A program made the translations under genes and the position numbers. Source: Christensenella sp. UBA1224 (GTDB taxonomy: Bacteria > Bacillota > Clostridia > Christensenellales > Aristaeellaceae). Taken from it: a stretch of 10,396 bases of DNA. Shown in pieces: positions 1-6,895 of the stretch. The DNA lies in contig DBXA01000061.1 in the NCBI GenBank assembly GCA_002309235.1, positions 1 through 10,396 of the forward strand, in the 5' to 3' direction. The number at the start of each line of letters is the position of its first letter. Position 1 is the stretch's first letter. The notes below the pieces were generated by a model. That model was not told the DNA's origin. It did not search any database and saw nothing but the letters and a program-made list of their open reading frames with translations.

Positions 1-822
1 GGCAAGCACGTCTTCTGCGAAAAACCCCTTGCCTGCACGCTGGAGGACGGGCTTAATGAGGTCGCTGCCGCGAGGGAAAAGGGCGTTCTCCTCGGCGGCG
101 CGCCGGATACTTTTATGGGCAGCGGTATACAGACCTGCAAAAAGCTCATCGAAGACGGCTGGATCGGCACGCCTGTCGCAGCGGAAGCCCACATGCTTGG
201 CCACGGCCCGGAATCCTGGCATCCGGATCCGGATTTCTTCTACCACTTCGGCGCAGGCCCGCTTTTTGATATGGGGCCCTATTACGTAACAGCGCTCATC
301 AACCTGCTTGGCCCCGTCAGCACCGTGACTTCTTCCGTGAAGATCACCTTCCCCGAAAGGACAGCTACCTGCAAGGAGCACTATGGGGAGACCATCCATG
401 TGACTACTCCCACGCACGCGGCTGGGATACTGGGCATGCAGCAAGGCGCCATCGCCATGCTCACAGTATCCTTTGATGTATGGAATACCTATGATAGGCA
501 GCCCATCACCGTTTACGGCTCAAAGGGTACCCTTCGCGTGCCGGATCCGAACACCTTCGGCGGCAGGATCAGCCTGCTGCGGCCGGGCAGCGGCGAGTGG
601 GAAGATATCCCCCTCCTGTACCCGTATACGGAAAACAGCCGGGGACTGGGCTTTACCGATTTCTGCCGCTGCATCCGCAGCGGAAAAAAGCCCTATGCTT
701 ATTGCGACCAGACGCTCCACGTGCTGGACGTGATGAGCGCATTCTACCGTTCGAGCGAAAAAGGCACAAGCATCGCCATCGAAGCACCCTATGAAATGAG
801 GCATTCCCTGCCCCTGGACTGA
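1..822 (+). CDS. Gfo/Idh/MocA family oxidoreductase, 5' truncated by window edge
   Basis: The frame is open from base 1 to a TGA at 820-822, giving 273 residues. The visible part starts at GKHVFCEKPLA, which carries the EKP motif of NAD(P)-dependent Gfo/Idh/MocA dehydrogenases; its lysine is the usual catalytic or substrate-binding residue. The Rossmann nucleotide-binding half, about 90 residues judging from the next gene, lies outside the window. The rest is the alpha/beta substrate domain, with blocks such as GGAPDTFMGSGIQTCKKLI and LFDMGPYYVTALINLLG. The family oxidises or reduces sugars, inositols and related polyols in the cytosol. The protein is a clear paralogue of the following gene, colinear to the last residues (SLPLD versus ALPLE), so this is a tandem duplication. 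The substrate cannot be named. The two genes are 14 nt apart and almost certainly cotranscribed. Confidence 0.93.
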   Translation, partial: GKHVFCEKPLACTLEDGLNEVAAAREKGVLLGGAPDTFMGSGIQTCKKLIEDGWIGTPVAAEAHMLGHGPESWHPDPDFFYHFGAGPLFDMGPYYVTALINLLGPVSTVTSSVKITFPERTATCKEHYGETIHVTTPTHAAGILGMQQGAIAMLTVSFDVWNTYDRQPITVYGSKGTLRVPDPNTFGGRISLLRPGSGEWEDIPLLYPYTENSRGLGFTDFCRCIRSGKKPYAYCDQTLHVLDVMSAFYRSSEKGTSIAIEAPYEMRHSLPLD

Positions 823-836
823 AGGAGGTAATCATC

Positions 837-1925
837 ATGAAAAAAGTCAGGATAGCCATCGTCGGCTGCGGCTGTATTTCCGGTATCTATCTGAAAAATC
901 TGACGACCGTCTTCTCCGATACAGTGGAGGTCGCAGCCGTCTGCGACCTGATCCCCGAAAGAGCCCTGGAAGCACAGAAGCAGTATAATATCCCGAAGGC
1001 CGTCTTCACGGATGAAGAGATCATGAACGATCCGGAGATAGAGATGGTCCTCAACCTGACCACACCGGACCAGCACAAATTCGTCAACATGATGGCCCTG
1101 AAGGCCGGCAAGCACGCTTACTGTGAAAAGCCCCTCGCCTGCACTCGAACGGACGGCGAGGAACAGGTGAACTATGCGAAAGAACACGGCCTGCTGCTCG
1201 GCGGCGCGCCGGATACCTATCTGGGCGGCGGCATACAGACATGCCGCAAGCTCATCGACGACGGGTGGATCGGCACGCCTGTAGCTGCCTCCGCCTCCAT
1301 GCTGTGCAGGGGACACGAATCCTGGCACCCGGACCCGGAATTCTACTATAAGCCCGGTGCCGGCCCCATGTTCGATATGGGCCCGTATTACCTGACTGCC
1401 CTCGTAAACCTGCTCGGCCGCGTAAAGAGCGTATCCGGCTCTGCGCGCATCACGTTCCCTCAGAGGGTCATCACATCGGAGAAGAAATACGGCCAGGTCA
1501 TCGATGTGGAGGTACCCACTCACATCGCCGGCATACTCAACTTCGAATCCGGCGCGATCGGCACGCTCGTCACCTCCTTCGATACCTACAACGATATCCA
1601 GGCGGCCTTTACGGTATACGGTTCCCGCGGAACACTGCGCGTGCCGGACCCCAACACCTTCGGAGGGCCTGTCCGGATCCTTCTCCCCGGCTCCCGCGAA
1701 TGGAAGGATGTGCCCGTGGTCTACGGTTATACCGAGAACAGCCGCGGCCTGGGCGTGAAGGATTTCTGCAAATGCATCCGCGAAGGCGGCATCCCCCGCA
1801 GCTCCTGCGAACAGACCTTCCATGTGCTGGATCTCATGTGCGCCTTCCACGAAGCCTCCGATGCCGGCAGGGTAGTGGAGCTCGCATCACCCTATACGAG
1901 AAAACCGGCACTGCCGCTGGAATAA
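837..1925 (+). CDS. Gfo/Idh/MocA family oxidoreductase, complete
   Basis: A 362-residue protein, the usual length for the family. The ATG at 837 follows a full AAGGAGG ribosome binding site at 822-828, which overlaps the upstream stop codon. The N-terminal Rossmann domain shows the dinucleotide-binding loop GCGCIS (residues 10-15) after a hydrophobic strand, and an acidic residue at the end of the second strand (AVCD, D37) that usually binds the adenosine ribose and favours NAD(H). EKP at 97-99 supplies the conserved lysine K98. The C-terminal substrate domain contains GGAPDTYLGGGIQT (122-135) and FDMGPYYLTAL (179-189). In many family members the equivalent of this last block carries a catalytic His; here tyrosine is present, as in the upstream paralogue. 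No signal peptide is seen, so the enzyme is cytosolic. It is likely a sugar or polyol dehydrogenase; the substrate is not determinable. Confidence 0.95.
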   Translation: MKKVRIAIVGCGCISGIYLKNLTTVFSDTVEVAAVCDLIPERALEAQKQYNIPKAVFTDEEIMNDPEIEMVLNLTTPDQHKFVNMMALKAGKHAYCEKPLACTRTDGEEQVNYAKEHGLLLGGAPDTYLGGGIQTCRKLIDDGWIGTPVAASASMLCRGHESWHPDPEFYYKPGAGPMFDMGPYYLTALVNLLGRVKSVSGSARITFPQRVITSEKKYGQVIDVEVPTHIAGILNFESGAIGTLVTSFDTYNDIQAAFTVYGSRGTLRVPDPNTFGGPVRILLPGSREWKDVPVVYGYTENSRGLGVKDFCKCIREGGIPRSSCEQTFHVLDLMCAFHEASDAGRVVELASPYTRKPALPLE

Positions 1926-1937
1926 GCACACTCAAAA

Positions 1938-1973
1938 AAAAGAGGAACGGACGATGCGATCCGTTCCTCTTTT
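1938..1973 (+). terminator. Rho-independent terminator after the Gfo/Idh pair
   Basis: A perfect 14-base inverted repeat: AAAAGAGGAACGGA at 1938-1951, an 8-base loop, and TCCGTTCCTCTTTT at 1960-1973. It begins 12 bases after the stop at 1925. The right arm ends in four T, and the left arm lies in an A-run starting at 1934, so the element could also stop transcription arriving on the minus strand. Confidence 0.9.
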
Positions 1974-2068
1974 CTCATTCTGACCGGCAGCCGGAATATG
2001 CTGAAGCTGCCTCCATGGTTCGACCAATATGACCCGGACACCCTGCCTCGCGGCACTCACAGCGGCAG

Positions 2069-2103
2069 AAAAAACCGCGGGGCCGCTGCCGCAGGCGGCG
2101 GTT
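2069..2103 (-). terminator. Rho-independent terminator of the minus-strand phosphatase operon
   Basis: Read on the minus strand, AACCGC (2103-2098) pairs with GCGGTT (2078-2073) around a very GC-rich interior that can fold further, followed by a run of six T (2074-2069). The left arm overlaps the TAA stop codon of the PHP-family gene (2104-2102), so the hairpin starts inside the coding sequence. With the plus-strand terminator at 1938-1973 it closes two convergent transcription units. Between the two, 1974-2068 shows no recognisable element. Confidence 0.75.
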
Positions 2104-2932
2104 ATATTCCCACTTCCTCAAAGCCCGACTTCCGCAGCCGGAGCGCATGGTCAAATCCTGCCTGCCTTGCCATTTCAACGCACTGCGCGATACCCGTATC
2201 GAGCCATTCCGCCCTGTGCGAATCCGTATTGATCATGATCTCCCCGCCCTTTTCGCGGATGAAGCGCAAAATATCCATGGAGGGATAGGGCGTCGTCCTG
2301 TAGCCTCGGCTGATCGCGCCGGTATTCATCTCGATGGGCATACCTGTCCCTACCGCGAGCTCCGACGTCTCCAGTGCGTATTTCAGGTATCGGGGAGAGC
2401 TCTCGTCAAACAGCCTGTTCCCCTCATTGTATTTCGTGCACAGGTCGATATGGCCCACGATATCCCCGTGCGGCCCCGACAGCAGCCTGTTCATCTGCGC
2501 GTAATAATCCGCGCAGTAGGCATAGTAATCTCCGCCGTAGAGCTTTTCCACATCCGCTGCCTGCCATGCCTCCGAGTGGTCTACATGGCAGTATTCCCCG
2601 TCCTTCATGAACATATGAGTCGAATCGATCATGAATTCAAAGCCGTTAAATTCCCTCTGGTAGAAACCATCCCTTTCGATGCCGCAGAGGATCTCGATGC
2701 GATGACCGTATATTTCCCGGATCCGGGCGACCTCCACCTTGTACTTTTCCTCGTTTTCGATCTTGAAGCCTTCATACGGGTTCCCGCTGTGTATGGAAAA
2801 GCCCAGCGATACAAAACCCAGCTCCAGGGCGCGCAGCACGTTTTCCTCCACAGTGTTATGCCCGTCACAGAATACCGTATGCGTATGGGCATTCGAGAAG
2901 ATCGGCGCGGCTGACATAGCTTCTCCTCTCAT
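2102..2932 (-). CDS. PHP-domain phosphoesterase, histidinol-phosphatase (HisJ/HisK) family
   Basis: A 276-residue protein with the metal-binding motifs of the PHP superfamily in order: HTH at 16-18 with D23, H48 in SIHSG, E86 in GIERDG, H106 in DSTH, H161 in GHID, and D237/H239 in NTDSHR. These match the trinuclear metal centre of PHP phosphatases that hydrolyse histidinol phosphate in histidine synthesis. No his genes are nearby, so the exact substrate is uncertain. Length is normal for the family. Two starts are credible: ATG at 2932, with GGAGG seven bases upstream and the upstream stop 2 nt away, and ATG at 2917, with AGGAG five bases upstream. I chose 2932 for its better spacing. The gene is translationally close-coupled to the IMPase-DUF218 gene. 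A TTG at 2938 in the same frame overlaps the upstream TGA and is less likely. Confidence 0.88.
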   Translation of the reverse strand: MRGEAMSAAPIFSNAHTHTVFCDGHNTVEENVLRALELGFVSLGFSIHSGNPYEGFKIENEEKYKVEVARIREIYGHRIEILCGIERDGFYQREFNGFEFMIDSTHMFMKDGEYCHVDHSEAWQAADVEKLYGGDYYAYCADYYAQMNRLLSGPHGDIVGHIDLCTKYNEGNRLFDESSPRYLKYALETSELAVGTGMPIEMNTGAISRGYRTTPYPSMDILRFIREKGGEIMINTDSHRAEWLDTGIAQCVEMARQAGFDHALRLRKSGFEEVGI

Positions 2933-2934
2933 GA

Positions 2935-4380
2935 TCAATCCTCCATAACGGACGGGTCAAAGCCCATATCCCTGAGCCTCTGCTTCATAGCGGCAAAGCT
3001 CTTCTGCATGAACTCTTCTTCCGTCATGCCGGAGGCGATAGCCCTGTCATGCGCGGCACGCCTCTCCTCCATAAAGCGCCTGTCCATTTCCTCCATGGAA
3101 ATGCCCAGCTTTTCCGCCTGTGCGCGCCTTTCCTCGCGCATGCGCTTCATAAAGGCTGCCTGCGCGTATACCTTTTCGCGGTACGGGCCTTCCGGTGTTA
3201 CGGCGCCGACACCGTAAGCCTTGAGGCCGTACTCCTTGCAGTCCATGAGAGCGGATTCCAGATGATAATCCGCCGTGACCAGCGCCACAAGGGCATCCTT
3301 ACCCAGAAGCTTCAGCGCGTTCCGGATGTTCTCCCCCGTGGTGCGGGATTCGTTTTCAAGCTTTATGACCTTTTCCGGCATACCCCGCTCGAGCAGCATC
3401 TCCTTCATGACCTCCGCCTCCGTGCGGGTGCGGCCGCGGGTCTTCCCGCCGCAGGGCATGACAACAGGACATCCCGTCTCCTTCCAGTATTCCACAGTCT
3501 TATCGATACGCCGTTTCAAGTCATCCGAAGGCGTGTTATCGGGGTTCAGCCTGTGTCCGAGCACGATGATCGCATCCGGCTTGAGCGTTTCCCCGTTTCC
3601 CTCGGCGCGGGCGATCATATCGTACAATCCGCCGTAGATCGCCGCCGACGCCGCGAACACATTTCCGTTTTCCTCCACCTTCTCTTTATCGCCCGGCCAG
3701 GAAGTAACAATGCCCCCCGCCTCACGCACAATGAGGGCGCCTGCGGCAATATCATACAGATAAAGGTGGAGCTCCAGGAAAGCATCATATCTGCCGCACG
3801 CCACGAAGCACAGGTCCAGCGCAGCGCTTCCCAGCCGCCTCATATCAGACAGAGCGGAGCGCATGGCAGGCAAAACATGCATCATGCGTTTTCCGGCATC
3901 CTCATGGCGGTGCGCGAACGACATTCCCACCACGGCATCCCTGAGGACAGGATTTCCGCTTGTATGCATCGGTTTCCCGTTCAGGCATGCCCCTTGGCCT
4001 TCCATGGCCGTATACATCTCATCAAGCGGCGGGCAGTATACACAGCCGGCTACGATCCTCCCCTGTGTTTCATAAGCTATGGACACGGTATACAGGGGAA
4101 GCCCTTTGACGAAGTTCGTGGTGCCGTCGATCGGATCGACGATCCACCGGCCGGTCCTGCCGCTCGTCTCAGATTCCTCTTCTCCCAGGAAACCGTCAGA
4201 CGGATATCTTTCCAGCAGGAATGACCGGATCATCTCCTCGCTTTGCCTGTCGGCATCCGTAACATAATCATTCGCCGCTTTATGTTCCACCGAGAAGGAC
4301 GGGATATCCTTTAAAAATGCCCCGGCTTTTTTCGCAGCCTCACACGCCGCATCCAGCCTATCCTGCCACTCAGACGCCAT
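2935..4380 (-). CDS. Fusion protein: inositol monophosphatase-family domain plus DUF218 (YdcF/SanA-like) domain
   Basis: One uninterrupted 481-residue frame joins two families. Residues about 5-258 are an inositol-monophosphatase-type phosphatase with the Mg-binding signature GEEE (66-69), DPIDGTTNF (82-90, D82 and D85), and YDIAAG (209-214, D210), where Tyr replaces the usual Trp. This fold hydrolyses inositol phosphate, other sugar phosphates, PAP or histidinol phosphate. Residues about 268-395 are a DUF218 domain: PDAIIVLGHRL at 268-278, CGGKTRG followed by TEAEVM, LENESRTTGENI at 341-352, and VTADYHLESA at 368-377. Residues about 400-481 are highly charged and probably helical, and match nothing I know. 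No membrane segment is present, unlike SanA/ElyC-type DUF218 proteins, so it should be cytosolic. The ATG at 4380 follows GGGGA at 4392-4388. It is the first gene of a two-gene operon. Domain calls are firm; the joint function is unknown. Confidence 0.9.
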   Translation of the reverse strand: MASEWQDRLDAACEAAKKAGAFLKDIPSFSVEHKAANDYVTDADRQSEEMIRSFLLERYPSDGFLGEEESETSGRTGRWIVDPIDGTTNFVKGLPLYTVSIAYETQGRIVAGCVYCPPLDEMYTAMEGQGACLNGKPMHTSGNPVLRDAVVGMSFAHRHEDAGKRMMHVLPAMRSALSDMRRLGSAALDLCFVACGRYDAFLELHLYLYDIAAGALIVREAGGIVTSWPGDKEKVEENGNVFAASAAIYGGLYDMIARAEGNGETLKPDAIIVLGHRLNPDNTPSDDLKRRIDKTVEYWKETGCPVVMPCGGKTRGRTRTEAEVMKEMLLERGMPEKVIKLENESRTTGENIRNALKLLGKDALVALVTADYHLESALMDCKEYGLKAYGVGAVTPEGPYREKVYAQAAFMKRMREERRAQAEKLGISMEEMDRRFMEERRAAHDRAIASGMTEEEFMQKSFAAMKQRLRDMGFDPSVMED

Positions 4381-4404
4381 ATGATCATCCCCAATCGTTT
4401 TGTA

Positions 4405-4433
4405 TTGATAACAAACGAAGTATATACTATAAT
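4405..4433 (+). promoter_or_regulatory. Sigma-A-type promoter for the exodeoxyribonuclease gene
   Basis: TTGATA at 4405-4410 (5 of 6 to consensus), a 17-base spacer, and a perfect TATAAT at 4428-4433. The predicted start near 4440 gives a leader of about 33 bases before the ATG at 4473, with GGAGGT at 4458-4463 as ribosome binding site. Confidence 0.82.
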
Positions 4434-4441
4434 ATGATATT

Positions 4442-4471
4442 ATTATACACTCTCCCGGGAGGTCCAGGCAA
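4442..4471 (-). promoter_or_regulatory. Likely sigma-A-type promoter for the minus-strand phosphatase operon
   Basis: On the minus strand there is TTGCCT (4471-4466, 4 of 6 to consensus), an 18-base spacer, and a perfect TATAAT (4447-4442). A start near 4435 would leave a leader of about 55 bases. Its -10 lies within 10 bases of the plus-strand -10, so the two polymerase footprints overlap. The -35 is weak, and the AT-rich stretch makes chance TATAAT matches more likely. Confidence 0.45.
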
Positions 4472-4472
4472 T

Positions 4473-5234
4473 ATGAAGATCACCAGCTGGAATGTAAACG
4501 GGCTTCGTGCCTGTATCGATAAGGGATTTGCCGATTCCGTCAAAACGCTTAACGCGGATATCATTTGCCTGCAGGAAACGAAGCTGCAGAAGGAACAGTT
4601 TCCCGGCGCACCGGAAGGCTATCCATATGTCTACCTCAACTGCGCCGAAAAGAAGGGCTATTCGGGAACGGCGATCTTCTCGCGGACAGAGCCTCTTCAC
4701 GTATCTTATGATATGGGCGTGGAAGAACACGATCACGAAGGCCGCATCATCTGCGCGGAATACCCTGCTTTTTTTCTGGTATGCTGCTACACCCCCAATT
4801 CTCAGAGAGAGCTCACCCGGCTTGATTACCGCATGCGCTGGGAAGACGATTTTCACGCTTATCTGAAAAGGCTTGATGAGACAAAGCCGGTCATCCTGTG
4901 CGGAGACCTGAATGTCGCCCATGAGGAGATCGACCTGAAGAACCCGAAGACGAACCACTTGAATGCCGGCTTCACCGACCAGGAGAGGGAAAAATTCACC
5001 CTGCTCCTCGCAGACGGCTTTGCCGATACCTGGCGCAGGCAGCACCCGGATACGGCAAACGTGTATTCCTGGTGGAGCTACATACGCAACGCCCGCGCCA
5101 CGAACGCCGGCTGGCGCATAGATTACTTTGTGATCTCTGAAAGGCTCATGCCGCACGTCACCCGGACCGGTATCCACAATGAGATATTCGGTTCGGATCA
5201 CTGTCCGGTGAGCCTTGAGACCGATATCTGTTAA
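4473..5234 (+). CDS. xth: Exodeoxyribonuclease III (AP endonuclease, ExoA/Xth family)
   Basis: A 253-residue protein of the exonuclease III/APE1 fold, which cuts DNA 5' of abasic sites and trims 3' ends in base excision repair in the cytosol. It starts with the signature ITSWNVNGLRA (N7). Other catalytic and metal-binding positions follow in order: E35 in LQETKLQ, the Y106 region (CCYTPNSQ), GDLNVAH (D145, N147), WRIDYF (D217), and GSDHCPV (D242, H243). All are intact and the length is normal for the ExoA branch. The frame stays open 52 codons upstream of the ATG at 4473, but that extension crosses the promoter and the divergent gene start. The ATG at 4473 has GGAGGT nine bases upstream and begins exactly at the family's conserved N-terminus. 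It probably leads a transcription unit with the two following genes. Confidence 0.95.
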   Translation: MKITSWNVNGLRACIDKGFADSVKTLNADIICLQETKLQKEQFPGAPEGYPYVYLNCAEKKGYSGTAIFSRTEPLHVSYDMGVEEHDHEGRIICAEYPAFFLVCCYTPNSQRELTRLDYRMRWEDDFHAYLKRLDETKPVILCGDLNVAHEEIDLKNPKTNHLNAGFTDQEREKFTLLLADGFADTWRRQHPDTANVYSWWSYIRNARATNAGWRIDYFVISERLMPHVTRTGIHNEIFGSDHCPVSLETDIC

Positions 5235-5237
5235 ACC

Positions 5238-5280
5238 CCGGGCTTGCCCGGTTCAGAATAACACTGCGGACAGCCGCAGT
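5238..5280 (+). other. Pair of short perfect hairpins between xth and the XpaC-family gene
   Basis: Two perfect inverted repeats follow the xth stop. CCGGGC-TT-GCCCGG is at 5238-5251, where steric limits would leave a five-pair stem with a four-base loop. ACTGCGG-ACAG-CCGCAGT is at 5263-5280, a seven-pair stem with a four-base loop. Neither has a T-run, so they are poor intrinsic terminators. They may mark mRNA processing or protect a 3' end. Function is inferred only. Confidence 0.55.
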
Positions 5281-5303
5281 CCCGAAAGGTCGGTGCAGTC
5301 ACC

Positions 5304-6212
5304 TTGGCAGAAGAAAAGAAAAATCCGTTCATTCATATCCCCTGGTGGGTCATATTAGCGGGTTTTATCATAAATCCCGGAGTAGGCTTCGGCCTGATCA
5401 TCGCAAGGGCAACGGGCTTTACCCGCTGGCTGTACAAGATGTTCAGCAAAGCAAAGGTCGTGCGCCACAGGCAGGAGGCAAAGCGCTTCAACCGCTACAT
5501 GGCCGTCATAGGTGACCGCGCCGTCATGCCCATAGAGCGTATCGCCGCAAGCTTAAGCATGGATATAGCAGCCTGTGAAAGAGACCTTGAGTATCTGATA
5601 GACAACGGTTATTACAACGGCGTTTGGACTCCCTATATCGACAAGGAACTGCACGCCTTTGTTCTGGACGCCGAATTCGCGCCGGAACCGCCCGAAAAAA
5701 AACCGCGCCACGCAAAAGAGGAACAGCCGCGTCCCGCTGTCCGTGCAGAGGAGCAGCCTGCACCCGGGGAGCAGCCTGACAGCCTGCCGGAAGCATACCG
5801 GCAGAAGCTCCGTGAGATCCGGCATGCAAATGACGTGATCGCCGATAAATACTGTTCCGATGCGATCGATCATATCGAAACGATCACCCGCAGCATATTC
5901 GAGCACGTGAACGAGCACCCGGAAAAGGAAAAGCAGATACAGTCCTTCATGAATTACTATCTGCCGGCTACCCTAAAGCTCCTCAATTCCTACGCGGAGC
6001 TGGAAAAGCAGCCCACCGCCGGGGAAAACATCGTGAAGTCCAAGGAGCGTATCGAAAAAACACTGGAAAGGCTTGTATATGCCTTTGACAGACAGCTCAA
6101 CCAGCTGTTCGAATCTGAGGCGATGGATATCACCACCGACATAGACGTACTGGAAAAGATGATGGCAAAGGACGGCCTGGCAAACGATAAATACGTATTG
6201 CCGAAGCACTGA
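5304..6212 (+). CDS. XpaC-family (5-bromo-4-chloroindolyl phosphate hydrolysis) protein, membrane anchored
   Basis: A 302-residue protein. Residues 14-34 form one hydrophobic membrane segment (PWWVILAGFIINPGVGFG onward). Residues about 60-122 read like a winged-helix/PCI-like fold (IERIAASLSMDIAACERDL then YLIDNGYY). Residues 125-160 are a Pro/Glu-rich linker, and about 165-300 are the helical XpaC domain, with FMNYYLPATLKLLNSY (215-230), GENIVKS (240-246) and MDITTDIDVLEKM (274-286). XpaC proteins are often found with TelA-type toxic-anion-resistance proteins; none is next to it here. The biochemical role is not established, and the family name comes from an indicator-dye phenotype. The start is TTG at 5304: an in-frame stop lies at 5259-5261, no other start codon precedes the membrane segment, and only a distant GAAAGG (5284-5289) resembles a ribosome binding site, which suggests weak translation. 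Confidence 0.85.
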   Translation: MAEEKKNPFIHIPWWVILAGFIINPGVGFGLIIARATGFTRWLYKMFSKAKVVRHRQEAKRFNRYMAVIGDRAVMPIERIAASLSMDIAACERDLEYLIDNGYYNGVWTPYIDKELHAFVLDAEFAPEPPEKKPRHAKEEQPRPAVRAEEQPAPGEQPDSLPEAYRQKLREIRHANDVIADKYCSDAIDHIETITRSIFEHVNEHPEKEKQIQSFMNYYLPATLKLLNSYAELEKQPTAGENIVKSKERIEKTLERLVYAFDRQLNQLFESEAMDITTDIDVLEKMMAKDGLANDKYVLPKH

Positions 6213-6271
6213 CTTATCCGAAACAGGAAGACGGATCCGGAGCAGCAGCGCCAGTCCGGAAAGGAAGCAGG

Positions 6272-6844
6272 ATGAATAAGATAAGCATAAAGCCCACAAA
6301 TGATTTCTGCCCTCAGACACTTTTTCTTTACGGGACCTACGATGATGAAGGCAAGGCTGATTTCGGTCTTTTCTGCTGGTTCAGCTATATTTGGGACGGC
6401 GAGCTCGGCGTAATGGCCTGTATAGGCGGAGATAAGCTGACCAAAGAGAACATTCACAAGCGAAAGATGTTTTCCGCGAATCTGGTTACAGAGAAGCTGC
6501 TGCCGCTGGCTGATCATCTGGGGAACACATCCGGGTACAACCCGGAAAAGATGAAGCCGGACATGGAGATCGAGAACGGAAGGGTCCTTCCCGTCCCGAT
6601 CATGACAGCTTCTCCCGTGATATACGAACTGGAAGTCAAGCAGTTTATCCCTCTCGACGACGGAGAAGTGATGCTCTGCCGCATTCGGAACGTGCTCCAG
6701 GATGATCTTCTGGCACAAGGCAGCGGCTCTTCATCCGAAAAGATGGATGCGATCGCACCGATCCATACAACCTGCAGCCGTTACTTCAGCTGGGAGGGAA
6801 AAGATCTTGGGGCATGGGGCGAACCTATGTCAAAAGTGAATTGA
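6272..6844 (+). CDS. Flavin reductase-like FMN-binding split-barrel protein
   Basis: A 190-residue protein with the order of motifs seen in flavin-reductase-like proteins. An N-terminal strand pair ends in FLYGTYDDEGKADFGLFCWFSYIWD (split for reading: FLYGTYDDEG, then KADFGLFCWFSYIWD, residues 18-42). GVMACIGGDKLTKENI (46-61) is the FMN-phosphate-contact region, followed by MFSANLVTEKLLPLADHLG (66-84), which matches the family's N(L/V) strand-helix. The C-terminal part includes YELEVKQFIPL and the tail GAWGEP. Members bind FMN and transfer electrons to small acceptors in the cytosol; the physiological partner is unknown. The ATG at 6272 follows AAGGAA at 6261-6266. The 59-base gap from the XpaC-family gene contains no promoter or terminator that I can see, so the two are likely cotranscribed. 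Confidence 0.87.
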   Translation: MNKISIKPTNDFCPQTLFLYGTYDDEGKADFGLFCWFSYIWDGELGVMACIGGDKLTKENIHKRKMFSANLVTEKLLPLADHLGNTSGYNPEKMKPDMEIENGRVLPVPIMTASPVIYELEVKQFIPLDDGEVMLCRIRNVLQDDLLAQGSGSSSEKMDAIAPIHTTCSRYFSWEGKDLGAWGEPMSKVN

Positions 6845-6895
6845 TCCCGGCATTCCGATTTCACGGTCCCTTCCGGGAATGATCAGCAGAAGCTG

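Noticed and set aside
789..1850. A 353-codon open frame on the minus strand opposite the second Gfo/Idh gene.
   Set aside because: It lies entirely over a well-supported gene, has no family-like motifs and no good ribosome binding site, and can be explained by codon bias of the gene on the plus strand.
1974..2068. Possible small gene or RNA in the gap between the convergent terminators.
   Set aside because: No promoter, ribosome binding site or conserved fold was visible; short frames here overlap the neighbouring gene or terminators.
3049..4224. A 391-codon open frame on the plus strand opposite the IMPase-DUF218 gene.
   Set aside because: Its translation is low-complexity in Arg, His and Pro with no recognisable motif, and the minus-strand frame carries clear domain signatures over the same bases.
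4317..4472. A 52-codon N-terminal extension of the exodeoxyribonuclease frame.
   Set aside because: It crosses the promoter and the divergent gene's start, has no ribosome binding site of its own, and the conserved family N-terminus begins at the ATG at 4473.
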